From Bordetella parapertussis (GTDB lineage Bacteria; Bacteroidota; Bacteroidia; Chitinophagales; Chitinophagaceae): 22,067 nucleotides of DNA. This document shows, one piece after another, positions 1-9,596 of this stretch; position 1 is the first letter of the stretch; each line of letters begins with the position of its first letter. The DNA is taken from positions 1 to 22,067 of the forward strand of contig CALQJX020000036.1 in NCBI GenBank assembly GCA_943331005.2, in the 5' to 3' direction. A program made the translations under genes and the position numbers. The notes under the pieces were generated by a model. It did not search any database and was not told the origin of the DNA. It saw nothing but the letters and a program-made list of their open reading frames with translations.

Positions 1-2223
1 TTCAGGGCCAGCTCTTCTGCAGGCTGCTGGGGTCAGCAGGATAGCGCTAAGGTTACTATCAATAGACCACCAACTTTATTGACCATCAATCCTGTATCTT
101 CAGCTCTTTGTGCCGGCGACAGCACAATGCTTGTTGCTACAGCAACTGCACCAAACGTAGAGGTGCTTCAGGAAGACTTTAATGCAGGTGCAACCGGCTG
201 GACTATCACAAACCTTACAGGCATTGCAAATGCTTACTGGCAAATCCGCCGTTCTCCGGGTTATACAAGTTCTGTAGCAGGAGATGGTTCTCCATATATG
301 GAGGCTGCTCCTGACGCTACAGGTGCAGGAGTAACTACTACTACGATCGTCACCTCTCCTTCATTCTCTCTGGTTGGCTATACAAGTGCATCACTTTCTT
401 TCAATCAGTACGTACCTACTTATGTTGGTGACAGTTTAGTGGTTGTAGAATATTCTACAGATGGCATCACCTGGACTCCGTTTATAGATATGACAGGAGT
501 TACCACCGGTCTTCCTTCCTGGTTATCTACAACTCCTACCACCACAATGGCTATACCTGCTGGCGCACTTGGCATGCCATCTGTTCAGCTCAGGTGGAAT
601 TATAAGTCTACATGGGGCTTCTACTGGGCTATAGACAACATTACTGTCAATGCTACACCTCAGCTCAGCTACACATGGGGTGGTCCTGCAGTAATGTCTT
701 GCACTACCTGCGATACAGTAATGGTTACCCCATCCACTGCAGGCGCTAATGTGTACAATGTCACTTCATCAGTTTCAGGCTGTGCTATATCTGCCATAAC
801 TACTATCACACTTAATCCGCTTCCTGTTGTATTCAATGTTACAGGTGGTGGTTCTTACTGTGCTGGTGGCACAGGCGTAAATGTACTGCTCTCTGGTTCT
901 GAGGCAGGTGTTAACTACGATCTCTACAACGGAACTACTCTAATTGCTACACTTCCCGGTACTGGTGCTGCACTCGATTTTGGCCCGCAAACTACTGCAG
1001 GTGGCTATTATATCTATGCTGCTAATGCAACTACACTCTGCACCGCTACAATGGCCGACTCTGCGGTAATTGTTATCAATCCATTACCAGCCGCTATCAC
1101 CGGCACATCTTCATTTTGCGCAGGCAGCAACATTACACTCACAGAAATAACTACCGGTGGCACATGGTCTAGCAGCGACATCACAATTGCAACTACAGAT
1201 ACTGCCGGCACAGTTACTGGTGTGGCTGCCGGCATAGCAGACATTAGCTATACTTTATCTACAGGCTGCTCTGCTACTTATTCAGTTACCGTTAATGCAC
1301 TTCCCGTAATTGCACCAATTACCGGCAACACTGCTGTATGCGCAAGCGGCACTACTACTCTCGCAAATGCTACTGCAGGCGGCTCATGGAGCAGCACCAC
1401 TACTTCAGTTGCTACCATTGATGCCGCTGGCCTTGTTACAGGTGTAGCAGCAGGTACATCTATTATCAGCTATACAGTTACAGATGGCTTAGGCTGCACA
1501 GCTGCAGCAACTGTTACAGAAACAGTTGCCACTCCTCCGGTTACTGTTATATTGCCTGCAGGCACCTATGTCACTATGTGCCACGGAAATCCGGCAAATC
1601 TGGTCGCTACAACCCTTACTGGCACTTCTTACCAGTGGTCTGTAGGAGGTACTGCAATAGCAGGCGCTACCAACCACAACTATATTGCTACTACTCCGGG
1701 TATATACACCCTTGCTATGGATAACGGCGTATGCGCCTGGACTCTGCCTGGAAAAACAGTACTGACAGACCCTATCGCTGTCATCTCTTACAATACAACA
1801 GGCAACTATCTCTATACAGGTACTTTCAGCACGTATCAGTGGTTCAGGAACGGAGTAGCTATCAGCGGTGCTACATCTGGCATTCTGCTCAGCCCTGCTC
1901 CGGGCAGCTATTCAGTTGTAGTAGCAGACATTACAGGCTGCACAGATACAGCTGCAGCATACACCATACTGCCTACCGGTATCAATACTCCTGTTCAGTC
2001 TGTTGTTGTTAAGGTATTCCCTAACCCTGCTTCAGATATGATCTTTATCGATGCTCCTGTAAACGTTCATGCTGTTGTGCTGTCTCCTGATGGCCGTATA
2101 GCAAAAACAGCAAATGGCAACAGTGTTAACGTAAGCGATCTGGCAAACGGCATGTACCTCATTCAGGTATATAACGAGCAGAATGTACTGCTCAATACTG
2201 CCCGTTTCTCTAAAATAAACTAA
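1..2223 (+). CDS. T9SS-secreted multidomain adhesin-like protein, 5' partial
   Basis: The reading frame is open from base 1, so the gene starts upstream of the window and the TTG at 79 is not its start. The visible part, about 740 residues, has no N-terminal signal. It contains, in order, a beta-sandwich segment that looks like a 'choice-of-anchor' or jelly-roll module (about 160-660), cysteine-containing Ig/PKD-like modules joined by 'NPLP' linkers, two close copies of a Big_2-like Ig domain, further Ig-like sequence, and a C-terminal Por sorting domain (about 1999-2223: VFPNP motif, LANGMYLIQV, ending in ARFSKIN). That tail directs export through the type IX system and cleavage or anchoring at the cell surface. 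The protein is rich in Thr, Ser, Gly and Ala, as is common in surface adhesins. No catalytic motif was seen, so a binding or adhesion role is inferred. The gene ends just before a strong terminator. Confidence 0.85.
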   Translation, partial: FRASSSAGCWGQQDSAKVTINRPPTLLTINPVSSALCAGDSTMLVATATAPNVEVLQEDFNAGATGWTITNLTGIANAYWQIRRSPGYTSSVAGDGSPYMEAAPDATGAGVTTTTIVTSPSFSLVGYTSASLSFNQYVPTYVGDSLVVVEYSTDGITWTPFIDMTGVTTGLPSWLSTTPTTTMAIPAGALGMPSVQLRWNYKSTWGFYWAIDNITVNATPQLSYTWGGPAVMSCTTCDTVMVTPSTAGANVYNVTSSVSGCAISAITTITLNPLPVVFNVTGGGSYCAGGTGVNVLLSGSEAGVNYDLYNGTTLIATLPGTGAALDFGPQTTAGGYYIYAANATTLCTATMADSAVIVINPLPAAITGTSSFCAGSNITLTEITTGGTWSSSDITIATTDTAGTVTGVAAGIADISYTLSTGCSATYSVTVNALPVIAPITGNTAVCASGTTTLANATAGGSWSSTTTSVATIDAAGLVTGVAAGTSIISYTVTDGLGCTAAATVTETVATPPVTVILPAGTYVTMCHGNPANLVATTLTGTSYQWSVGGTAIAGATNHNYIATTPGIYTLAMDNGVCAWTLPGKTVLTDPIAVISYNTTGNYLYTGTFSTYQWFRNGVAISGATSGILLSPAPGSYSVVVADITGCTDTAAAYTILPTGINTPVQSVVVKVFPNPASDMIFIDAPVNVHAVVLSPDGRIAKTANGNSVNVSDLANGMYLIQVYNEQNVLLNTARFSKIN
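1096..1539 (+). repeat. Two tandem Ig-like (Big_2-type) coding repeats
   Basis: Two successive modules of about 74 codons begin at 1096 and 1318. Both start with an ITG-x-C motif. Both carry the pattern GG-x-WSS, then VAT/IAT, AG-x-VTGVAAG and ISYT, which is the signature of bacterial Ig-like group 2 domains. The copies are similar at protein level but clearly diverged in DNA. Confidence 0.7.
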
Positions 2224-2243
2224 GTTATTGCTACGAATATCAG

Positions 2244-2280
2244 AACAGCCCCGACGGATGGTTGGGGCTGTTTCTTTTTT
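2244..2280 (+). terminator. Rho-independent terminator after the T9SS gene
   Basis: A perfect 9-bp stem (AACAGCCCC at 2244-2252, GGGGCTGTT at 2264-2272) with an 11-nt loop is followed at once by TTTCTTTTTT-type sequence. It lies 21 bases after the stop codon and separates this gene from ftsK. Confidence 0.9.
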
Positions 2281-2457
2281 ATACTGGGTTAACTTTTTCT
2301 GTCAGATCGGTGCTCTTCGACACGATTTCTTAACATTGAAGAAAATATGTCTGTCGTCGACACATATTTAAAATATGACAAAATAAATTTATTGCAGAAA
2401 GAATAAGTAGTTTTATAGCACCCGTATTATTGTATTTTTACAGCGATCTCTTGCCCA

Positions 2458-5004
2458 ATGGCTACAAGCACTAAAAAACAAAAAACACCGCCGCCGCCAC
2501 CGCCATTACCCGAAGAGGTAATAAAGGCAAACCTCGAACGCAAAAGACAGGTTCGTCTTGGCATTGGCTTCTTCTTCATTCTGGCCGGCTTCTTCACAAG
2601 CCTGTCTGTCATCAGCTACTACTTCAGCTGGTCGGTAGACCAGGACAAACTGATGGGTAGTGAAAGCATCTGGAAGTTTGTCTTCCGCAACAATAGTGCT
2701 TCAGTTGCCAACTGGGGAGGGCGTTTCGGTGCCGCATTATCGCACTTGCTTGTTTACAAAGGCGCGGGTATTGCTTCTCTGGTCATAGGCATTGCAGCCG
2801 GTGGACTGGGACTGCACATAGTCTATGGCTCCAAAGTATTGCCAGCACTACGCTACATGCGCTGGGTATCCATAATGCTGCTGCTAGTTGCACCGGTACT
2901 CGCCTACCTCTTCCCCGATAGTTCTTTCCCGCTTGGTGGTCGTCTGGGCAATGGCACTGTAAACTATCTAAATGGTTTCCTAGGTTACGCTGGTACCGGT
3001 ATGGTACTGCTCTCTACAGTATTGTTCTTTGTCTTTGTCATCTTTGCACTTGATATACGTCCGTTTGTGAATCGCATGCGCCTCCGGGCAAAGAATTTTT
3101 CAGATTCTCTGGCACCTGTACCAGTATTTAACGAACCTCAGACAGAGGCTCAGACCGAGACTGATGTAAACACAGCAGAACCCATAGAACCAGTTGTCGC
3201 AAACGAGGAGCTTACAACTGAGGAAGCAGAAGAAGAAGGAAAATGGAACCTGACAATAAGAGAAGAATCCGGCGCTGACGGGATAGATGATGAGGAACCT
3301 CCTTTCGAAACCGAAGAAGAAGATCACAACAGCGAAGAATATCTGGAATACCAGAAATATCTGCAGGAAAAAGAAGAAGCTGCGCTGGCTTTGAAAAAAG
3401 AGGAAGTTGCTGAAGAGCCCGAATTCTCTTTCGAGGTGATTCAGCAGGAAGAAAAACCTGCCATTCGTCACGGTGCTCATATTTCTATTGCCAGCAGCGA
3501 ACCCTATGCACCCGAACTGGATCTGCCCGATTACAAATTCCCTACCCTGGACCTGCTGCAAGAAAGAGTAACAGAAACAATCTCTCTTGATAAAGAAGAG
3601 CTGGAAAAGAACAAAACGCAGATCATCAACACACTGCGCAGCTTCGGTATAGAGATCCAGCGCATCAGCGCCACCGTGGGGCCTACCGTTACCCTTTATG
3701 AAATAGTACCTGCAGAGGGTGTTCGTATCTCCAAGATCCGCAACCTCGAAGATGATATCGCCCTCAACCTTGCGGCGCTAGGTATTCGTATCATTGCACC
3801 TATCCCGGGCAGGGGCACCATAGGTATAGAAGTACCAAACGCCAATAAACAGATCGTTTCCATGCGCACGCTTATCTCCAGCGATAAGTTTGTGAACAAC
3901 AAAATGAGTCTGCCTATCGCCCTCGGCAAAAAGATAGACAACGAGAACTACATCGTAGATCTGGCCACCATGCCCCACCTATTGATGGCAGGTGCTACCG
4001 GTCAGGGTAAATCTGTAGGTATCAACGCCATACTGGTTTCGCTGCTCTACAAAAAGCATCCTTCCCAGCTCAAGTTCGTAATGGTAGATCCCAAAAAGGT
4101 AGAGCTTTCCATTTACCGTACCATAGAAAAGCACTTCCTTGCCAAATTGCCCAACGAAGAAGAGGCTATCATCACAGATACCAAGAAGGTGATCAACACC
4201 CTCAATGCTTTATGTATAGAAATGGACAACCGCTACGAGCTGCTCAAAGAAGCCGGAGCTAGGAACATCAAGGAGTATAACGAGAAATTCATCAGCCGCC
4301 GCCTCAACCCCGAGAACGGCCATAAATACCTGCCTTTCATAGTACTGGTCATAGACGAGTTTGCCGATCTTATCATGACTGCAGGCAAGGAGGTGGAAAT
4401 GCCTATTGCCCGTCTCGCTCAGCTGGCACGTGCCATTGGTATACATCTTATCATAGCCACACAGCGCCCATCGGTCAACGTTATCACAGGTACCATCAAG
4501 GCCAACTTCCCTGCACGTATCGCATTCAAAGTTTCTGCCAAGGTCGATTCCCGCACCATTCTCGATGCGGGTGGCGCAGAGCAGCTTATTGGGCGTGGCG
4601 ACATGCTGGTTTCCTACGGCAGCGAACTGCTCAGGCTGCAGTGTGCATTCGTAGATACGCCGGAAGTAGAAGATATAGTGAACTTCATAGGCAAGCAGCG
4701 CGGCTACGCTTCTGCATTCGAACTGCCGGAATATGAAGGCGAAGACGGCGAAAATGTAAAAGAAGTAGACCTGTCCAACAGAGATAAACTATTCGAAGAC
4801 TGTGCAAGACTGGTAGTACAGATGCAGTCTGGCTCTACTTCCAATCTGCAGCGCCGCCTCAACCTCGGCTACAACCGTGCCGGCCGCATCATGGATCAGC
4901 TGGAAGCAGCAGGCATAGTAGGTCCTGCAGTTGGCAGCAAACCACGCGAGGTCTACTACAAAACAGAAGCAGAGTTGCAGGAATTCCTGCAGAATCTGCA
5001 CTAG
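2458..5004 (+). CDS. ftsK: DNA translocase FtsK
   Basis: This is a septum-anchored ATP-driven DNA pump that clears and resolves chromosome termini during division. The 848 residues show the full family plan. A short proline-rich start (PPPPPPLPEE at 11-20) is followed by four membrane segments (about 35-57, 99-123, 135-152, 178-199) and an acidic Glu-rich linker (about 215-340). Then come the alpha domain and the RecA-like motor, with Walker A GATGQGKS at 512-519 and Walker B LVIDEFADLI around 630-639. The C-terminal gamma winged helix (about 780-848, SNLQRRLNLGYNRAGRIMDQLE) reads polarity sequences in better-studied species. The linker is shorter than in E. coli FtsK. The ATG at 2458 has no clear ribosome site, which is usual in this phylum. 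The 177 bases upstream hold the preceding terminator and A/T-rich sequence. The lolA-like gene follows after 83 bases. Confidence 0.97.
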   Translation: MATSTKKQKTPPPPPPLPEEVIKANLERKRQVRLGIGFFFILAGFFTSLSVISYYFSWSVDQDKLMGSESIWKFVFRNNSASVANWGGRFGAALSHLLVYKGAGIASLVIGIAAGGLGLHIVYGSKVLPALRYMRWVSIMLLLVAPVLAYLFPDSSFPLGGRLGNGTVNYLNGFLGYAGTGMVLLSTVLFFVFVIFALDIRPFVNRMRLRAKNFSDSLAPVPVFNEPQTEAQTETDVNTAEPIEPVVANEELTTEEAEEEGKWNLTIREESGADGIDDEEPPFETEEEDHNSEEYLEYQKYLQEKEEAALALKKEEVAEEPEFSFEVIQQEEKPAIRHGAHISIASSEPYAPELDLPDYKFPTLDLLQERVTETISLDKEELEKNKTQIINTLRSFGIEIQRISATVGPTVTLYEIVPAEGVRISKIRNLEDDIALNLAALGIRIIAPIPGRGTIGIEVPNANKQIVSMRTLISSDKFVNNKMSLPIALGKKIDNENYIVDLATMPHLLMAGATGQGKSVGINAILVSLLYKKHPSQLKFVMVDPKKVELSIYRTIEKHFLAKLPNEEEAIITDTKKVINTLNALCIEMDNRYELLKEAGARNIKEYNEKFISRRLNPENGHKYLPFIVLVIDEFADLIMTAGKEVEMPIARLAQLARAIGIHLIIATQRPSVNVITGTIKANFPARIAFKVSAKVDSRTILDAGGAEQLIGRGDMLVSYGSELLRLQCAFVDTPEVEDIVNFIGKQRGYASAFELPEYEGEDGENVKEVDLSNRDKLFEDCARLVVQMQSGSTSNLQRRLNLGYNRAGRIMDQLEAAGIVGPAVGSKPREVYYKTEAELQEFLQNLH

Positions 5005-5047
5005 AACAGCCGTGCTACCTTAACAAAACGCACACATTTATTTCATT

Positions 5048-5055
5048 TACCTTTG
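5048..5055 (+). promoter_or_regulatory. Bacteroidota -7 element before the lolA-like gene
   Basis: TACCTTTG matches the TAnnTTTG -7 consensus of the Bacteroidota primary sigma factor. It ends 32 bases before the ATG at 5088. No good TTTG -33 element lies about 20 bases upstream, so only half the promoter is convincing. It suggests the lolA-like gene and murB can be transcribed without ftsK. Confidence 0.5.
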
Positions 5056-5087
5056 CGCACTTAAATTTATATACAAAAACAAACTAC

Positions 5088-5744
5088 ATGAAGTCTCTGT
5101 TATCTCTCGGGCTGTTGGTGGCTTTGGGTTTCGCTCAACCCGCTTTTGCACAAAACGATCCTAAAGCCAAAACCATACTGGACGGCGTGAGCAAAAAAGT
5201 AAGCTCGCTGAAAACCATGAAGGCCGCTTTTGCATTGAAACTGACTGGTGGTAAGGGAGGGAACGTTACAGATACCCGTAAAGGCAGCATAGCACTCAAA
5301 GGACAGAAATACCATGTGCTGCTGGGCAATCAGGAGATCATGTGCGACAACAATACCGTTTGGACCTACAACAAAGAGACCAAAGAAGTTCAGGTAGCCA
5401 AATACAACCCTGCAGATCAGGCTATGTCTCCTGCAAAACTGTTCACACCTAGCTTCTTCGATAAAGAATATACCTACAGCTACAAGGGCGAAAGAAAAGA
5501 ACAGGGCAAGAACTGCTCTATCATAGAGCTCACCCCACGCGACAAAAGCAAGCAGATAGCAAAAATAGAACTGATCATAGATAAGGCTGCCAATATGATA
5601 GCCGGTGGCAACTACTGGGAAAAGAATGGCAATAAATACGCCATCACTATCAGCAGCGTAGTGCAGAATGCCGATATCCCCGACAATCAATTCGCCTGGA
5701 ATCCTAAAGAACATCCGGGTGTAGAAGTAGTAGACCTTCGGTAA
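5088..5744 (+). CDS. LolA-like periplasmic lipoprotein chaperone
   Basis: LolA-type carriers take lipoproteins released from the inner membrane across the periplasm to the outer membrane. The 218-residue product has a signal peptide (MKSLLSLGLLVALGFAQPAFA, cleavage before QND). The mature part follows the LolA plan: a start DPKAKTILDGVSKKVSSLKTMKAAF, then alternating beta-strand sequence (IMCDNNTVWTYNKETKEVQVAKY, YKGERKEQGKNCSIIELTP, IAKIELIIDKAANMI). The tail is FAWNPKEHPGVEVVDLR. It belongs to the Bacteroidota LolA-like family rather than the proteobacterial subgroup. The position behind ftsK supports the call, since LolA and FtsK genes are neighbours in many bacteria. murB follows after 21 bases, so the two are probably co-transcribed. 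Client specificity cannot be seen. Confidence 0.88.
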   Translation: MKSLLSLGLLVALGFAQPAFAQNDPKAKTILDGVSKKVSSLKTMKAAFALKLTGGKGGNVTDTRKGSIALKGQKYHVLLGNQEIMCDNNTVWTYNKETKEVQVAKYNPADQAMSPAKLFTPSFFDKEYTYSYKGERKEQGKNCSIIELTPRDKSKQIAKIELIIDKAANMIAGGNYWEKNGNKYAITISSVVQNADIPDNQFAWNPKEHPGVEVVDLR

Positions 5745-5765
5745 TTACTGCTGCAACAGCGCTGC

Positions 5766-6767
5766 ATGCACATAGCACAACATATTTCCCTGCTTCCCTA
5801 CAACACATTTGGTATAGATGTGGAGGCTTCACTGTTCGCCGGGGTCAGCAACCTCAGCGACCTGCAGCATATCCCTGCCCGTCAGCCGATATATATTCTG
5901 GGTGGCGGCAGTAATGTCCTGCTCTCTGGTCCTGTCAATGGACTGGTTTTGCATAACAGACTCAAAGGCATCTCCATTCAGCAGGAAGACGACAAGAATG
6001 TCTGGCTGGAAGCCGCATCCGGCGAGGTGTGGCACCAGTTTGTGCGCTATTCAATAGACCATGGCTGGGGCGGATTGGAAAATCTGGCCCTTATTCCCGG
6101 CACTATAGGTGCTGCACCTATTCAGAATATTGGCGCCTATGGTGCAGAGGTAAAAGACACTATTACGCAGGTCACTTTCTGGCATCTGGAAGAGCAGCGT
6201 TTTATCACTTATTCCAATGAACAATGCCGCTTCAGCTACCGCGATAGCATCTTCAAAAACAAACTCAAGGGCAAAGCCTTCATCACATCAGTAGTTTATA
6301 AACTCAGCAAGCACCCTGTGCTCAACACCAGCTATGGTGCTATAGAGCAGGAACTGAGTGTTATGCAGGTCACTGACCCTACTGTAAAAGATGTTGCAGC
6401 CGCCGTTATCCGCATACGCACCAGCAAACTACCCGACCCTAAAGTAACCGGCAATGCAGGTAGCTTCTTCAAGAACCCTACTATAGCGCGTAGCCAATAC
6501 GAGGCGTTACTCCATCAGTTCCCAGCTATGCCGCACTTCCCGGTAAGCAATGAGCTGGTAAAGGTCCCTGCCGCCTGGCTCATAGAACAGTGTGGCTGGA
6601 AAGGCTACCGCAAAGGCGATGTGGGTGTGCACGAAAGGCAGGCACTGGTACTGGTGAACCTTGGCTTCGCAAATGGCAACGAGATCTGGCAACTCTCCGG
6701 CGATATTATCGCATCTGTTGTTGCCAGATTCGGCATAGAGCTGGAACGTGAAGTGCAGGTATGGTGA
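5766..6767 (+). CDS. murB: UDP-N-acetylenolpyruvoylglucosamine reductase MurB
   Basis: MurB is a cytosolic FAD enzyme that reduces UDP-GlcNAc-enolpyruvate to UDP-MurNAc with NADPH, the second committed step of peptidoglycan synthesis. The 333-residue product is close to the E. coli length of 342. The FAD-binding motif GGGSN is at 46-50, followed by the IPGTIGAAPIQNIGAYG block (110-126). The catalytic residues are in place: Arg159 in YRDSIFK, Ser233 in GNAGSFFKNP, and Glu329 in the C-terminal LEREV. The tyrosine-containing YRxSxFK loop marks the type I (E. coli-like) form. The start at 5766 lies 21 bases after the lolA-like stop, and no better start is visible. It is probably the last gene of the ftsK-lolA-murB group. 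No strong terminator follows. Confidence 0.96.
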   Translation: MHIAQHISLLPYNTFGIDVEASLFAGVSNLSDLQHIPARQPIYILGGGSNVLLSGPVNGLVLHNRLKGISIQQEDDKNVWLEAASGEVWHQFVRYSIDHGWGGLENLALIPGTIGAAPIQNIGAYGAEVKDTITQVTFWHLEEQRFITYSNEQCRFSYRDSIFKNKLKGKAFITSVVYKLSKHPVLNTSYGAIEQELSVMQVTDPTVKDVAAAVIRIRTSKLPDPKVTGNAGSFFKNPTIARSQYEALLHQFPAMPHFPVSNELVKVPAAWLIEQCGWKGYRKGDVGVHERQALVLVNLGFANGNEIWQLSGDIIASVVARFGIELEREVQVW

Positions 6768-6811
6768 TCCCCCCAAAATAGGGTATTAACATATCTTTTT
6801 CCCTCCGTTGA

Positions 6812-6819
6812 TAGGTTTG
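6812..6819 (+). promoter_or_regulatory. Bacteroidota -7 element before the outer-membrane barrel gene
   Basis: TAGGTTTG is an exact TAnnTTTG match, 40 bases before the proposed ATG at 6860. Transcription would start near 6825-6830, downstream of an out-of-frame ATG at 6832. The -33 region is T-rich but has no TTTG at ideal spacing. Confidence 0.45.
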
Positions 6820-6859
6820 TCACATATTTCCATGATTTTTGTCATTCATTTTCAAGATC

Positions 6860-9490
6860 ATGCGCTTCATATTTCAGCGAAATATATTCAATGCCCTTTT
6901 TCTGCTTGTTTTCCTCACACCTGCACTGGCTATGGCTCAAGGCAGCGTAAGTGGCAAACTCAATGACGAGAATAAAAAACCGGTTTCTTATGCTACAGTT
7001 ACCATCCTCAAAACAGACTCTTCTGTTGTAAACGGCGATCTCTCTAAAGACGATGGCGCCTTTACTATCACACCTCTCAATGCCGGGAACTTCATACTCA
7101 AGGTAGAATCTATTGGCTTCGCTACAAAATATGTAAACGTTGCAGTAACTGCCGACAAAGCCACCAAACTCGGCACCATCAAACTCAGTGCCACTGCTAC
7201 CCAACTAAATGAAGTAAGCGTTTCGGCCGAAAAAAGGGTAATGGAACTGAAAGTGGACAAAAAAGTATTCAACGTAGAGAAGAATACCACTACTGCCGGC
7301 GGTAGCGCAACAGATGTGCTGCAGAATGTACCTTCAGTTTCTGTAGATATGGACGGCAATGTGAACCTGCGTGGCAAAGGCAATGTTACAGTGCTTATAG
7401 ACGGCAAGCCAGCCACAATGCTGGGGTCCGATGTTACATCTGCCCTGCAGAGCATGCCTGCCAGCAGCATAGAAAGTGTAGAGGTCATTACCAACCCATC
7501 TGCCAAATACGATGCACAGGGCACTACGGGCATCATCAACATCATTACCAAAAAAGATGGCCGGCTGGGCATCAACGGCAATGCAACAATAGGCGTAGGT
7601 ACCCGCGACAAATACAACGGCAACCTGGGACTCAACATCCGCAAAGGCAAGTGGAGCACCTTCATCAACGGTAGCTTCCGCCAGAACAATACCTTCAACA
7701 ATGTGATCACAGACCGTCAGGATATTACAGATGCAGGCAAAAAGGAAAACTCCTACTACACCTACGAGCATGTGCCGCGTCTGTTCAATGGTTCTTTCAA
7801 CTCTGCCGGAGCTACCTACGACATCGATAAGAACAATTCTATAACCCTTACAGAGAATGTAAACTTTATGCAGTGGGGTTTCCGCGACAATTCAGACTAT
7901 TACATTTACAGCCAGCCCGACAAGGCAGGAGATCCTTTCTTCCATCGCTACAGATATTCCGATGCGTTGGGCGGACCTGTATCCATTTCTTCTGCACTAG
8001 ACTACAGGCGCAAATTCAAAAAGAAAGGCGAAGAACTCAATATTGATGCCACATTTGCCTTTACTAACATGGAGCGCAGTCAGAACTACGAAACCTCAAT
8101 TGACTCCTTCAACATCAGAAAATACGATATCATCTCCAGTGCGCCGGGCAGTGGCCGGAACAACAGCACCAATATCTGGGCCGACTATACCAATCCCCTC
8201 TTCACCACCAACGGCAAGCTGGGACTGGGTTTCAAATCGCAGTTCTACAATTTCAACAGCGACAATGATCCGGAGATAGATACTAACGGCACTGGCTTCA
8301 AAATCGATTCATCGCTCTTTACTACTTATAATTATTCGCAGCAGATTCATGCTGCCTATGTCAACTGGAGCGATCAGCTGGGTAAGTTTGCCTATCAGCT
8401 CGGACTTCGTGGCGAATACGCTGTTTACGATGGCACAGGCAGCATCCCCCGCCCTGCTACTTTCCACAACGAGTTCCTCAACCTGTTCCCTTCTGCTTTC
8501 ATCTCTTACCAGTTGCCTGCAGACCAAAGTGTATACATCAACTACAGCCGCCGCATCAACAGGCCCGGCTTCTTCCAGTTGATGCCTTTTAAAGACCTGT
8601 CCAACCCCGGCACTGTGTCTATGGGCAACCCCAACATCATACCCGAATTCATCAATAACTTAGAGTTCAGTTATAGTAGAAATACAGAAAAAGGACACAC
8701 CTATATCTTCAGTGCCTACTATGCACAAACAAAGAACCTGTCAGAACGTATACTGCGCCCTATTACAGGCAATGCTGAAGATACAGCGCTCGGACTGCTG
8801 GAACAAACCGGGCAGCTTCTTTCAATGCCCATGAACATTGCTTCAGGCACCACATATGGGCTGGAAGGCACAGGCCGTTTGCAGCTCTCCAAAGCATGGG
8901 ACGCCACTCTTAATGTGAACTTCTTCAATAACCAGCTGATCATTGGCGATCTTGGCCCCACCTACAGGGCACTCACAACCAATCCGGGTGGCTATGGCTG
9001 GTTCAGCAAACTGAACAGTAACCTGAAACTGCCGCAGAACTTCTCACTGCAGCTCACCGGCAACTACGAGTCAGAAAAGGTAATTACCCAGGGCAAACAG
9101 CTGGAAAGCTACTGGATAGATCTGGCACTGAAAAAGAACCTCTGGAAAAACAAAGCATCTCTGGTCATCAACTGCTCAGACGTTATGAAGACCCGTCGCT
9201 TCATCAACGAATACACAGCTGCCGGTTATACGCAAACCATCAACCGCATCAAAGAGACCCGCATTGGCAATATCACCTTCACTTACCGCTTCGGCAAAAC
9301 CGATGCTGGCAAAAATGCCTATGGAGGCGGCGGCGACAAAGGAAAGGGTGGAGCCAAACGTGAACCTAAAAAGATCGAAAAACCATCAGACGAAGACAGG
9401 GGCAAAAACCTGAAACAGAACGACGACGACAATAGTGGCGGAGGCAACTCTGGCGGTGGCGGTGGCCAGCGTCGCGAGTCCGGAAAGTAA
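6860..9490 (+). CDS. Outer-membrane beta-barrel protein, TonB-receptor type
   Basis: Starting from the ATG at 6860 gives 876 residues with a clean signal peptide (cleavage after PALAMA, residue 26). The upstream TTG at 6839 would only add seven residues and spoil it. Next comes a CarboxypepD_reg-like domain (about 28-115: GSVSGKLNDENKKPVSYATV, SIGFATKYVNV). A plug domain follows (about 120-235: ATDVLQNVPSVSVDMDGNVNLRGKGNVTVLIDGKP, IESVEVITNPSAKYDAQGTTGIINIITKK). The rest is an aromatic-rich beta-barrel. This is the layout of the 'outer membrane beta-barrel protein' family related to TonB-dependent transporters. Substrate is unknown, and no SusD-like partner gene lies beside it. After the last barrel strand (ITFTYRFGKTD) about 65 residues of Gly/Lys/Asp-rich low-complexity sequence follow. 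A single-gene unit is likely. Confidence 0.85.
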   Translation: MRFIFQRNIFNALFLLVFLTPALAMAQGSVSGKLNDENKKPVSYATVTILKTDSSVVNGDLSKDDGAFTITPLNAGNFILKVESIGFATKYVNVAVTADKATKLGTIKLSATATQLNEVSVSAEKRVMELKVDKKVFNVEKNTTTAGGSATDVLQNVPSVSVDMDGNVNLRGKGNVTVLIDGKPATMLGSDVTSALQSMPASSIESVEVITNPSAKYDAQGTTGIINIITKKDGRLGINGNATIGVGTRDKYNGNLGLNIRKGKWSTFINGSFRQNNTFNNVITDRQDITDAGKKENSYYTYEHVPRLFNGSFNSAGATYDIDKNNSITLTENVNFMQWGFRDNSDYYIYSQPDKAGDPFFHRYRYSDALGGPVSISSALDYRRKFKKKGEELNIDATFAFTNMERSQNYETSIDSFNIRKYDIISSAPGSGRNNSTNIWADYTNPLFTTNGKLGLGFKSQFYNFNSDNDPEIDTNGTGFKIDSSLFTTYNYSQQIHAAYVNWSDQLGKFAYQLGLRGEYAVYDGTGSIPRPATFHNEFLNLFPSAFISYQLPADQSVYINYSRRINRPGFFQLMPFKDLSNPGTVSMGNPNIIPEFINNLEFSYSRNTEKGHTYIFSAYYAQTKNLSERILRPITGNAEDTALGLLEQTGQLLSMPMNIASGTTYGLEGTGRLQLSKAWDATLNVNFFNNQLIIGDLGPTYRALTTNPGGYGWFSKLNSNLKLPQNFSLQLTGNYESEKVITQGKQLESYWIDLALKKNLWKNKASLVINCSDVMKTRRFINEYTAAGYTQTINRIKETRIGNITFTYRFGKTDAGKNAYGGGGDKGKGGAKREPKKIEKPSDEDRGKNLKQNDDDNSGGGNSGGGGGQRRESGK

Positions 9491-9596
9491 TAGTTGCCAC
9501 ATCCGAAAACTATTAATACAGCCATAACCTGCGGATAATATTCCCTTTATACAAATATTGTCATTTTGTATAACTAAATCCTCATGCAGGGAAGTA

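Noticed and set aside
79..81. TTG at 79 as the start of the T9SS protein
   Set aside because: The same frame is open to base 1 with similar composition, and no signal peptide follows the TTG. The gene clearly begins upstream of the window.
2283..2457. GTCGTCGACAC-like motif and A/T-rich stretch before ftsK as a regulatory site
   Set aside because: Only a short self-complementary GTCGAC core is present. No full promoter match was found, so it is not listed.
3100..3561. Minus-strand open frame of 153 codons inside ftsK
   Set aside because: It mirrors the acidic Glu-rich linker of FtsK, giving a Phe/Leu-rich translation by codon complement. There is no start signal and ftsK is certain on the other strand.
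6988..7710. Minus-strand open frame of 240 codons opposite the outer-membrane barrel gene
   Set aside because: It is a shadow of the real plug and barrel coding frame. The translation is low-complexity and resembles no family.
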